From: Pseudomonas viridiflava
GTDB lineage: Bacteria; Pseudomonadota; Gammaproteobacteria; Pseudomonadales; Pseudomonadaceae
Assembly: GCF_900590755.1 (NCBI RefSeq)
Contig: NZ_UUOC01000032.1
Coordinates: 62,001-126,000, forward strand
Length of the DNA: 64,000 nt
Direction: 5' to 3'
Below, piece after piece: positions 54,915 through 62,615 of the stretch. Within the stretch, counting starts at the first letter, position 1. Each line of letters opens with the position of its first letter. The position numbers and the translations under genes are program-made. The notes beneath the pieces are model-generated. The model worked only from the letters and a program-made list of their open reading frames with translations. It searched no databases and had not been told where the DNA came from.

Positions 54915-55621
54915 CAGCTGGCCTCCTGCACAGGGCTTGGGTGTTTGCTGATGATGGGCTGGCGGGTGATGGAGAAAGCGCTGCGCTGGGCGAGGGCGTC
55001 GAAGTCGTGGGCGAAGTCATCCATGTCTGCGCTGGCGAGCTTCAAGCGGCGCAGGAAGAAGTTGTAAATCAGAACTGCCGGCACTGCGACGGCGATCCCG
55101 ACACCCGTGGCAACCAGCGCGTGACCAATGGGGCCTGCCACGGTTTCCAGGCTGGCCGAACCCGTCAGGCCGATGCTCTGCAGTGCTTCCATGATCCCCC
55201 AGACCGTCCCGAACAGGCCGATGAACGGCGCAGTACTGCCAATACTGGCGAGGATGGCATTGCCATTTTCCAAGGCACGGCGCTCGCGCTGGATTTGTTG
55301 GCGCAGGTTGCGCTCAAGGCGGTCGGAGCGGTTGATGGTATGGGCCAGTTGTTGGGTCGTGCGCGGGGCGTCGGAGGTCGCCATGGCTTCAAAACCACTG
55401 TTGGCGATGCGCGCGAGCGAGCCTGGGTACTGGCTGGCGTGCTCGGCAGCGGTCAGCAGGTCCGGGGCGCTCCAGAAGGCTTTGGTGAATTGCCTGTTCT
55501 GGGTTTTCTGTCGCAGATATTGCGCGGACTTGATCATCAACAATGCCCAGCTGAGGACCGAGAACAGTACCAGCGCCCAGAGCACACCCGGGACAATCAG
55601 GGATGAGATCGATTCGTTCAT
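54914..55621 (-). CDS. exbB: ExbB-like proton-channel protein
   Basis: A 235-residue MotA/TolQ/ExbB protein, start MNESISSLIVPG (ATG 55621; GAGGTG upstream). Three membrane helices; conserved APFIGLFGTVWGIM and VGPIGHALVATGVGIAVAVPAVLIYNFFL. It powers TonB with the proton gradient. Confidence 0.9.
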   Translation of the reverse strand: MNESISSLIVPGVLWALVLFSVLSWALLMIKSAQYLRQKTQNRQFTKAFWSAPDLLTAAEHASQYPGSLARIANSGFEAMATSDAPRTTQQLAHTINRSDRLERNLRQQIQRERRALENGNAILASIGSTAPFIGLFGTVWGIMEALQSIGLTGSASLETVAGPIGHALVATGVGIAVAVPAVLIYNFFLRRLKLASADMDDFAHDFDALAQRSAFSITRQPIISKHPSPVQEAS

Positions 55622-55670
55622 AACTACACCTCGCACACTTGAATTAATGAATGACTTGTCAGGGGCGCCG

Positions 55671-56519
55671 TTATTCCGGCAGCTTGAAATCAATGGTTTG
55701 CGTCGCGAAGCCTTCAATCGGCGTATCACCGCGTTTGGCCGGAACAAATTTCCAGTTGCGCACCGCCGCTACGGCGGCTTCGTCCAGTTGCGGCTTGCCG
55801 CTGGAACGAGTGACCTCGACAGAGCCTGCGCGACCGTTGGGCAGAACCTTGATGCGCAGCACCACGGTGCCTTCCCAGTTGCGTCGCAATGCCAGCGACG
55901 GGTATTCCGGTGGCGGGTTACCCAGACTCGCCAGCCCTGAAACCGCTGCCGACTCTTTGACCGGCCCAGGTGCAGCAGCGGGTGCCGCCGGCGCTGGCGA
56001 AGGCGCTGCCGGCTTTACAGGCGCAGCGGCAGGTGCTGGCGCAACGGGTGGGGCGGGTGCCACCGGAGCAGGTTTCTTCACCGGCTCGACCTTTTTCACC
56101 GGCTTGGGTTTCTCTACCGGCTTAGGCTTCTCGACAGGTTTGGGCGGTGGCGGCGCCACGGCGTCCGGGTCTTCCTCTGGCGGTTGCTCCGGTTCCGGCG
56201 GCGGAGGGGGCGGTGGTTCTGGAGGTGGCGGAGGCGGTGGCTCGGGAGTCGGTGGCGTTGGTGGCGTGGGGCTGGTGAGCTCCACGGTCATTTCCGGCAC
56301 TTCTGGCGGCACTTCCAGCGGCGCGGGTTGGGCGCGATGCATGAACCACCAGAGCACGCCGTGGACTAACAGCGACGCCGCGATCAGCAACATGATCTGA
56401 CGCTTGCCCAGCCCACCTGGCAGGGAGGTATTGCGCACGAAAGCGATACCCTGGCTGGTGACAACGGGCTCTCCCTCGACAGGCAACTGCAGCGTCTTAT
56501 TCGTTACCGCGTCATTCAT
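55671..56519 (-). CDS. tonB: TonB protein
   Basis: A 282-residue TonB. One N-terminal helix (MLLIAASLLVHGVLWWF), a long Pro/Lys/Glu-rich periplasmic spacer (about residues 65-200, repeats of PKPVEKPKPV), and a C-terminal TonB_C domain (VVLRIKVLPNGRAGSVEVTRSSG, then AVRNWKFVPAKRGDTPI). ATG 56519 is chosen because GAGGGAGC lies 5 bases upstream. Confidence 0.9.
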   Translation of the reverse strand: MNDAVTNKTLQLPVEGEPVVTSQGIAFVRNTSLPGGLGKRQIMLLIAASLLVHGVLWWFMHRAQPAPLEVPPEVPEMTVELTSPTPPTPPTPEPPPPPPPEPPPPPPPEPEQPPEEDPDAVAPPPPKPVEKPKPVEKPKPVKKVEPVKKPAPVAPAPPVAPAPAAAPVKPAAPSPAPAAPAAAPGPVKESAAVSGLASLGNPPPEYPSLALRRNWEGTVVLRIKVLPNGRAGSVEVTRSSGKPQLDEAAVAAVRNWKFVPAKRGDTPIEGFATQTIDFKLPE

Positions 56520-57489
56520 CAAAGCTCCCTCGTATATATGAAGGGCAATAAGATTCCCATCGAACAATATTCAAGTTGTTCGAGTGTTTAACATGAGTCT
56601 GATTGCAGGTTATTTGCCTGCGAGGCAGTAAGGTCTAACCCTTGTCTGCGATTAGTGGCTTATGGCCTCTAAGGTGACGGGTGCATAAGTGCTTCCTTAT
56701 ATAGCCAGAGGGAGTTGCCCTGAGCGGCTGGCGAAGTGTTGTTAGAGTAATATGTCGTTCTGTCTCAGGAATGTTACAAAGCAATACATATGCCAGTTAT
56801 TTGAGCTTGTGGCGAGTGAGCGGATAACTAATGTAGATGTCGCATCCCTGTAAGTTTTGTGGCTTGTTACTGTCTCGGCTACTTTTTACAGCACGCAAGA
56901 ATGCCTCCGCGGGATCTGGCTTCCTTGAAAGCCGGGCGAGCGGGTTCGTCCCCTGAAAAGGGGGCTCTAGAGGGGCGGTAGCCACCAAGCGCTTATTGTC
57001 GCTGCACCATTCAGGAGACCTCTGTCTCGTTTTGGTGCCTCTTTCAACCTATTGAATTACATGACTATTATTCTTTCCCGATGGTTTTTTGTGCTGCTCT
57101 TTCTGGCGATGCCAGACAGGCAGCGGCATTCACGGTAATGGGCAGCAATGACGGTCAACTTGCTACTGCTTATTGGTGTTACTGCTTGCGACGGCTTGCT
57201 GAATGTCAGCTGTGATTGTTAATACAGACAGCACAAGTATGCATGTCAGGCAGCAATCACAGTGCCGTTTAACCGAATAGAAAGAGCGCCGATACCGGAT
57301 GCCCAGGTGCAAGAGATAAAGGTATTCCGGTGTTTATGTGTCGGGAAATGTGTTCGAGCGCTGCACCTATGTAGTTTGAAGGCAAAAGTGTACTTAGTGA
57401 CGGACGAAAAAGTACGTGCGCAATAAAGCACTGCTTGAGAGGGCAGGCAAGTAAGTCTGTCAGGCCAAAAGGCAGGCCTTGATTAAGGT
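56520..57489. other. long non-coding region with predicted hairpins
   Basis: No convincing gene in about 970 bases. It is richer in A/T than the flanks. It holds the promoter side of tonB and, from 56906 to 57038, several hairpins listed as a candidate RNA. Further right, CTGTGATTG (57210-57218) and CAATCACAG (57254-57262) form an inverted repeat. A 25-codon frame at 57061 (MTIILSRWFFVLLFLAMPDR) has no ribosome binding site and is not claimed as a gene. Confidence 0.5.
56906..57038 (+). ncRNA. candidate structured RNA
   Basis: Four hairpins in about 130 bases: GGCTT/AAGCC (56918-56933), CCCCT-GAAA-AGGGG with a GNRA tetraloop (56950-56963) inside an outer GAGC/GCTC stem (56938-56967), AGCG/CGCT (56988-57003), and GAGAC-CTCT-GTCTC inside GCACC/GGTGC (57004-57038), followed by CTCTTT. 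No known RNA family is recognised and the strand is uncertain. Confidence 0.3.
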
Positions 57490-57744
57490 TTATGTAACCT
57501 TGGAGGGGGAGAGCGACTCGTTGTAGCAGGCCAGATCAATTAACGACAGTTCATCGGGCACGCCATCAAGAAAGTCATCGAGCAGCGCGTCGCACGCCTG
57601 TACATCCTGTGCAGAGCAATGAGTCGCCGCGTTATCGAGGGTGGGGGCAGGGTAAATGATCGGTGCTTGAGCAGGGTTTGCAACGTCAGCCGCCAAGCTG
57701 TGTCGTGCGGACCATGAGGTAACCAGGGATGAGAGGTAGGACAT
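57490..57744 (-). CDS. small hypothetical protein, 84 residues
   Basis: An 84-residue protein beginning MSYLSSLVTSWSARHSL, no membrane helix, C-terminal half acidic (CDALLDDFLDGVPDELSL). AAAGGAAG about 9 bases before the ATG supports translation. No family recognised. Isolated between the long non-coding region and a REP-rich gap. Confidence 0.55.
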   Translation of the reverse strand: MSYLSSLVTSWSARHSLAADVANPAQAPIIYPAPTLDNAATHCSAQDVQACDALLDDFLDGVPDELSLIDLACYNESLSPSKVT

Positions 57745-57987
57745 GGGTAAGACTTCCTTTTCTGCTGCTCCAGAGGTGCAAGGTGATGCCTTGCGCTCTG
57801 CACTGATAATGAACGGGGTACCGTTCGACGTCTGTCATTGGTGCGTGGTACGCAGCTGGAAACGGGTAATTTCCGGCTTGCCGAATGACTGAACGCTTTG
57901 CTTGAAAATACCGTGCCAAGTTGGCACGCCCGTGCAGAAAATCGTCTGAGGACTGTGAGCTTCTTCTGGTGAAGAAACGCAATAATC

Positions 57988-58099
57988 TGTAGGAGTGAGC
58001 TTGCTCGCGATAAAGTCGGAACGACTTTCCTGCGATGGTGGGTTCAGTAGTTTTTTACGACTGCTTCGCAGCCGATCGCGAGCAAGCTCACTCCTACAG
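57988..58099. repeat. REPIN (TGTAGGAGTGAGCTTGCTCG type)
   Basis: Arms TGTAGGAGTGAGCTTGCTCG and CGAGCAAGCTCACTCCTACA around an 70-base middle nearly identical to that of the 22.6 kb copy, for example the shared CGGAACG-CTTTCCTGC and TTTT-ACGACTGCTTCGCAGCC segments. Confidence 0.9.
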
Positions 58100-58203
58100 G
58101 ACCAGGGGTGTATCTGAATTAAGGCAGCGAACCCGCCATCGCTGGCCTCGTAACCTCGGTGAGCTCCTACGGGACCGGGGTGTGGCTGGATAAACGCGGT
58201 TCC

Positions 58204-58229
58204 TGTAGGAGCTGCCGAAGGCTGCGAAT
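58204..58229. repeat. single REP (TGTAGGAGCTGCCGAAGGCTG)
   Basis: Left half only of the 26.9/49.5 kb REPIN type; the mirror arm is absent. Confidence 0.75.
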
Positions 58230-58356
58230 GGTGTGAGGTCGCACACTGTTGGCAACCTCGGCGGGCGCTCACGGATATCCCGATCCCCACGCCATAGCGT
58301 TTGATAACAAAGCCCATTGCCGGTAGGGTGCTTGGCTGTCTAGCAAGGAGCATTAC

Positions 58357-59007
58357 ATGAGTCAGTCGAACCCGCCGACAGGGATGAACGAGTCGGTTGC
58401 AGCACCTAAGCAACGCCGTGCGCCCAAGGGCGAGAAGCGTCGCGAAGAATTACTGGATGCCGCGTTACAGGTGTTTTCCCTGGAGGGTTACAGCGGGGCG
58501 TCGATGGCGCAGGTTGCAAGCATCGTCGGCATTTCTGTCGCCGGGCTGCTGCATCACTTCCCGAGCAAGATTTCATTGCTGATGGGTGTGCTGCAGCGTC
58601 GTGACGAGGTCAATCAGAAAATTGCCGATGAAGTCCGTTCAGAGAAATCACTGTCGGGCCTGCTGGGCAGTTTGCGGGCGATCAACCGCTCCAATGCCAC
58701 CGCGCCAGGGGTGGTGCGAGCCTTCACCATTCTAAATGCGGAAAGCATGGTCGAAGGACATCCGGCCTGGCAGTGGTTTCAGGACAGGTATGAGGGGATC
58801 TACGGGCGTCTGTTCAGTCAGTTCGATGATCTTGTCCAGATGGGTGAGGTGCGGGGAGACGTCGATTTGCCCGGTCTGATCCAGGAGATTCTGGCGATGA
58901 TGGACGGGCTGCAGATCCAATGGCTGCGCTACCCCGACAAACTTGATCTGGTGGAGCGTTTCGACAGCTATATCGCACGGGTCGAAGCCGCGATCCGGCA
59001 ACGCTAA
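58357..59007 (+). CDS. TetR-family transcriptional regulator
   Basis: A 216-residue TetR protein: basic N-terminus (KQRRAPKGEKRREELLDAAL), helix-turn-helix YSGASMAQVASIVGISVAGLLHHFPSK, and a helical C-terminal ligand/dimer domain. Convergent with the GH3 gene, with a shared terminator, so its target is not obvious from position. The inducer is unknown. Confidence 0.93.
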   Translation: MSQSNPPTGMNESVAAPKQRRAPKGEKRREELLDAALQVFSLEGYSGASMAQVASIVGISVAGLLHHFPSKISLLMGVLQRRDEVNQKIADEVRSEKSLSGLLGSLRAINRSNATAPGVVRAFTILNAESMVEGHPAWQWFQDRYEGIYGRLFSQFDDLVQMGEVRGDVDLPGLIQEILAMMDGLQIQWLRYPDKLDLVERFDSYIARVEAAIRQR

Positions 59008-59014
59008 AGCAAAA

Positions 59015-59042
59015 AAAAGGGGCTCATCACTGAGCCCCTTTT
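59015..59042. terminator. bidirectional Rho-independent terminator
   Basis: Stem AAAAGGGGCTCA / TGAGCCCCTTTT with a four-base loop TCAC; T-runs on both strands. It ends the TetR gene on the plus strand and the GH3 gene on the minus strand. Confidence 0.9.
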
Positions 59043-59059
59043 CTGTATCAGCCGATTAA

Positions 59060-61813
59060 TTACTCGGCGGTTTCATCGTTCTGATCCAGCACACCACCGG
59101 TTTTCACGGTTGGCGACTCGCGCAGCGTCGAGTTCAACGCCGAACGTGGCAGCGGGTTGCTGGTGCTGTTCGACAGTTCCTGACGGAACGAGTTGGTCAG
59201 CTTGGCGTTCAGGCGGATGTCCTGAGACGACGAGCCTACCGACAGATTGAAGCTGTCAGCATCCACGACCCAGTTCTTGCTCTTCTCGTCGTAGTAAGCC
59301 AGCGAGCGATCGTTGAGCTCGATGGTCACGCGCTTGCTTTCGCCCGGGTTCAGGAACACTTTCTTGTAGCCCTTGAGCTCTTTGATAGCGCGTTCCACTT
59401 TCGGGTTTTGCTGGCCGACATACAGCTCGGCAACTTCCGAACCACCTACCTTGCCGGTGTTGGTCAGGTCGAAGGAGACCTTGATCGGCGTGTTACCCAC
59501 CGCAACGCCTGGCGTCACGCTGATGTTGCTGTAACCGAAGGTGGTGTACGACAGGCCGTAACCGAACGGGTAGAGCGGCTTGATGCCTTTCTTCTCGTAA
59601 CCGCGATAGCCCAGGAACAGGTCGTCCTTGTAGCTCATCTCGGCCAGGGTTTCCTGGTTGTCGAATTTCGGGAAGGTCGCGTAGATCGGGTTGTCTTCGA
59701 TGTTGCGTTCGATACTGATCGGCAGCTTGCCCGACGGGTTGACCTTGCCGAACAGGATCTCGGCCAGGGCCTGACCACCGTTCTGACCTGGGTAGAACGC
59801 GTGCAGCGCAGCTGGAACCTGATCGATCCAGTCGTTCATGTTCAAACCAGTACCGCCGTGCATGGTGACCACGGTGTTCGGGTTGACCTTGGAAATGCTC
59901 TGGATCAGCTCGCTCTGGAACTCAGGCAGATCGAAGCCGTGGTCGAAACCTTCGCCTTCGTATTCGCTGCTGTTACCCACGGCAACCAGAACTGCGTCGT
60001 ACTTGGACAGGTCCTGCGGAGCAGCCAGGGATGCCCAGCTCATCTGCACGCCTACCAGGCCGCCCATGGTCGACAGGTAACCGGCGCGGCGCGAGTACTC
60101 AAGCTTCACGTCGTAGGTTTTGCCGGCTTCCAAGTTGACCTTGGCGAACTCTGGAATGGTTGGCGGGATGCTGTTGTTAGGCAGCGGCTTGCCTTCGCCG
60201 TTGTTGATGATTTCCTTGCCATTGACCCACAGACGGATCGCGCCGTCAGCACGAACCTTGAACACCTGTTCGCCGCTTTGGGTCGGGGTGATCTTGCCGG
60301 TGTAACGAATCGAAGTGGACGAAGTGTCGCCATTGAGCGAACCGGACGTCGAGCCTTTGGTGGCGTAGGCGTCGGATGCTTCGGTGTTGCTTTCAAACGG
60401 CAGGTCAGTGTCGTTCGCCCAATCCAGGTTGATCTGCTTCTCGGTGCGAGTGACGGCAGCGTCACCGGACCAGTCGGCGTTGCTGAAGTATTCAGCAGTC
60501 AGGCCCTGAACTTCGTTGCCCTTGGTGTTGGTGCTGCTCCACACGGTAGTGGCCGGGTCCAGGGACAGACCGTCGATGAACTCGACTTTGGCGTTCGGCG
60601 CCAGTTGCTGCAAACCGCTCAGCTCGCTGACGTAGTGGGCGGCCATCACGTTGGCGCTACCGAAACCGGTAGGCGGCGCGTATTTGGCCAGGGTGCCGAC
60701 CACGGCGATGGTTTTGACTTTCTTGGCATCCAGCGGCAGCAGGCTGTTCTGGTTTTTCAGCAGCACGATACCTTCACGTGCGGCATTCAGAGCAACCTTG
60801 TTGCTGGTGGCGCTGTTCATGTTGTGTACGGTCGACGGGGTCTTGGTGTCGAACTTGTACAGGTAGATCTGCTTCAGGATGCGACGGACCTTGTCGTCGA
60901 TCGTGGCCTGAGTCAGTTCACCGCTGTCCAGATGCGGCTTGAGAATGGTGCTATTCATCTGATAGCCCATCATGTCCAGGTCGGTGCCCGCCTGGGCAGC
61001 GTTCAGACCGTTGACCACAGCGTTATAGTCGCTCTGGACGAAGCCCGGATAGCCCCACTCGGTTTTCAGGATCTGCTTGATCAGATGGTCGTTTTCGCAA
61101 GCGAACTCACCGTTCACTTTCTGGAAGGCGCACATCATCATCGCCACCTTGCTGTTCTTCGAAGCGGATTCGAAGGCCGGCAGGGTCATCTCGCGCAGCA
61201 CGCGCTCGCTGATGGTTTCGTCCAGGTGGAAGCGGTTGCTTTCCTGGTCGTTGGCCGCGTAGTGCTTGGCGTTAGCCCAGACACCACGGGACTGAATACC
61301 GTTGATCACGGCCGGGCTGAGGCTGGCGCCCAGGAACGGATCTTCACCGGAGAGGTATTCGAAGGCACGACCGCTGTACGGCATGCGGTACAGGTTCACG
61401 CCCGGACCTGTGACGAACTGATAACCACCGCTGGCGGTGTCATAGCCCAAAGCACGGCCCAGGTCGATGGCCCGACGCGGGTTCCAGGTGGCTGCCAGGT
61501 TAGGGCCCGATGGATAGACCACGCCCTGTGCGTTGCCTTCGCTGGTGTAACGCACGCCAACGCCGCCGTCGGCGCCATGAATTTGCGGAATGCCGTACTG
61601 GGTCAGCGGTTTCACGTCCCAGCCGCCAGTGCCGCCGATGTAGGCCAGCTTTTCTTCCATGGTCATCTTGGCCAGGGTCTTGTCCGCCGCTTTTTCAGCA
61701 CGGGTCACCATGCCTTCGTCCAGCGCAGGGCTGGTGGAGGCGTACACCTGGGATACCGCCAGTGCCAGCAAAGCAAGCGCTGACTTAGCACCGATCATTT
61801 TCCGTTGGTTCAT
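59060..61813 (-). CDS. glycoside hydrolase family 3 (beta-glucosidase-like) with PA14 domain, exported
   Basis: A 917-residue protein, start ATG 61813 (GGAG upstream). Signal peptide MNQRKMIGAKSALALLALAVSQVYA. N-terminal GH3 barrel: KMTMEEKLAYIGG, KHYAANDQE, catalytic nucleophile Asp262 in GFVQSDYNAV. A PA14 domain sits about 435-580 (GLTAEYFSNADWSGDA, then GEQVFKVRADGAIRLWVNG), inside the GH3 second domain, then a fibronectin III-like C-terminal domain. Cleaves beta-linked glucosyl (or similar) ends of oligosaccharides or glycosides in the periplasm or outside. Monocistronic. Confidence 0.92.
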   Translation of the reverse strand: MNQRKMIGAKSALALLALAVSQVYASTSPALDEGMVTRAEKAADKTLAKMTMEEKLAYIGGTGGWDVKPLTQYGIPQIHGADGGVGVRYTSEGNAQGVVYPSGPNLAATWNPRRAIDLGRALGYDTASGGYQFVTGPGVNLYRMPYSGRAFEYLSGEDPFLGASLSPAVINGIQSRGVWANAKHYAANDQESNRFHLDETISERVLREMTLPAFESASKNSKVAMMMCAFQKVNGEFACENDHLIKQILKTEWGYPGFVQSDYNAVVNGLNAAQAGTDLDMMGYQMNSTILKPHLDSGELTQATIDDKVRRILKQIYLYKFDTKTPSTVHNMNSATSNKVALNAAREGIVLLKNQNSLLPLDAKKVKTIAVVGTLAKYAPPTGFGSANVMAAHYVSELSGLQQLAPNAKVEFIDGLSLDPATTVWSSTNTKGNEVQGLTAEYFSNADWSGDAAVTRTEKQINLDWANDTDLPFESNTEASDAYATKGSTSGSLNGDTSSTSIRYTGKITPTQSGEQVFKVRADGAIRLWVNGKEIINNGEGKPLPNNSIPPTIPEFAKVNLEAGKTYDVKLEYSRRAGYLSTMGGLVGVQMSWASLAAPQDLSKYDAVLVAVGNSSEYEGEGFDHGFDLPEFQSELIQSISKVNPNTVVTMHGGTGLNMNDWIDQVPAALHAFYPGQNGGQALAEILFGKVNPSGKLPISIERNIEDNPIYATFPKFDNQETLAEMSYKDDLFLGYRGYEKKGIKPLYPFGYGLSYTTFGYSNISVTPGVAVGNTPIKVSFDLTNTGKVGGSEVAELYVGQQNPKVERAIKELKGYKKVFLNPGESKRVTIELNDRSLAYYDEKSKNWVVDADSFNLSVGSSSQDIRLNAKLTNSFRQELSNSTSNPLPRSALNSTLRESPTVKTGGVLDQNDETAE

Positions 61814-62288
61814 GTATATCTCCGACAACTGTCATTAAAGAGTCATGCGTTGCTAAGTCAGGGTGTATGGCCTCTAACTTTCGTCAGGCAAAAGTTTGCC
61901 TGCTTCGCAACTTTCGAGCGGATGGCTCATTGCAATAGTTGGTGTTTACAAGGTGTTTTATATTATAAAAATTATGATTTTCTACTAACTAAATTGATAG
62001 CAAAATGACACTAGATGGTGGCACTTTGAATCGCGTTGGCGGACTAATTAAGGCAATTCTTGACACAGGAAGTCAAACAAAACGTTGCTTTTTGGTGTTT
62101 TTCGACTTTTTTCGTTACACATTGGAACTCTTGCTAAACCTACTGGTCGATTGGTTTAAGAATTTTCAGCCTGACGCGATTTTGTCTTATGCGTCCGCTT
62201 AAAATTTCCACTAGTTGCCAGGATGGCCTTGAGGTTTATTCAAGGCTTTTTTTGTGGCTATTCACTATCTAATGCTTGGAGTTTATTT
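61814..62288. other. AT-rich intergenic region with an orphan terminator
   Basis: About 475 bases, notably AT-rich compared with the genome. It holds the GH3 promoter side on the minus strand, a TTGACA at about 62055, no gene on the plus strand before the terminator at 62226, and 35 bases between the terminator and the next start. Two short open frames (61805-62008 and 62005-62202) have no supporting signals. Confidence 0.5.
62226..62253 (+). terminator. Rho-independent terminator without an upstream gene
   Basis: GCCTTGA / TCAAGGC stem with a 7-base loop and seven T residues. On the plus strand nothing coding ends before it, so either a small RNA or an attenuated leader of the next gene ends here. 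Confidence 0.75.
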
Positions 62289-62528
62289 ATGAAGTTGCCA
62301 TTGATGAGTGCAGGTCTGGTTCTGGGTTTCGCGCTTTGCGGTTCTGCATTTGCCGCTGAAGCTACCGATGCCGATGCAAAATCCGGCGCCACTGACTCCA
62401 CGGTTCTGACTCAGACCACTGACGCCAAAGTCCTGAAGCAGCAACAAACCCAGAAAGCCACCCAGAACACCAAGGGCGGCCGTCCGCTGACCGAAACGAA
62501 AAACAATTCGCAGAAAACCTCCAACTGA
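62289..62528 (+). CDS. small secreted protein, 79 residues
   Basis: Starts at ATG 62289 (TTGGAG 8 bases before). Signal peptide MKLPLMSAGLVLGFALCGSAFA cut before EATDADAKS. The mature 57 residues are Thr/Gln/Lys-rich (TQTTDAKVLKQQQTQKATQNTK), hydrophilic and probably disordered. No known family. The secretion ATPase gene starts 88-100 bases later. Confidence 0.7.
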   Translation: MKLPLMSAGLVLGFALCGSAFAAEATDADAKSGATDSTVLTQTTDAKVLKQQQTQKATQNTKGGRPLTETKNNSQKTSN

Positions 62529-62615
62529 TGGTCTAAACGTTTTTTGCGTCGCAGGCAGTTGCCGGGTCAACCCTCTGCAGCTGCGCTGTGAGCCTTGCCC
62601 CTTCGATCTGTACAG

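Larger units (their letters stand above)
57745..58356. other. REP-rich intergenic gap
   Basis: About 610 bases without a supported gene, holding a REPIN (57988-58099) and a single REP (58204-58229). Between them (58153-58173) a further degenerate GAGCTCCTACGGGACCGG fragment is seen. Confidence 0.6.

Noticed and set aside
55651..56400. 249-codon Gly-rich plus-strand frame opposite tonB
   Set aside because: Its Gly/Ser runs are the complement of the TonB Pro-rich spacer; no start signal.
56520..56640. Fur box upstream of tonB
   Set aside because: No stretch near the 19-base Fur consensus; iron control of this tonB set is not supported by the sequence.
56849..56868. possible GacA box (TGTAAG then CTTG)
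   Set aside because: The required spacing is six bases between TGTAAG and CTTACA; here it is eight and the second half is CTTGTT. The following sequence lacks the repeated GGA motifs of Rsm RNAs.
57246..57431. 61-codon minus-strand frame
   Set aside because: No ribosome binding site, random composition, lies in the non-coding region.
57686..57982. 98-codon minus-strand frame overlapping the 84-residue gene
   Set aside because: It overlaps the better supported 84-residue frame, and contains no start signal.
1516..58229. repeated palindromes mistaken for CRISPR repeats
   Set aside because: Copies are scattered singly between genes as inverted pairs, not in direct arrays with unique spacers; they are REP/REPIN elements.
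59408..61783. 791-codon open frame on the plus strand opposite the GH3 gene
   Set aside because: It mirrors the high-GC codon pattern of the GH3 gene, has no ribosome binding site, no known motif and low-complexity His/Gln-rich composition; the GH3 frame has a signal peptide and catalytic motifs.
62005..62202. 65-codon plus-strand frame before the orphan terminator
   Set aside because: No ribosome binding site and coding bias unlike the genome; listed as intergenic.
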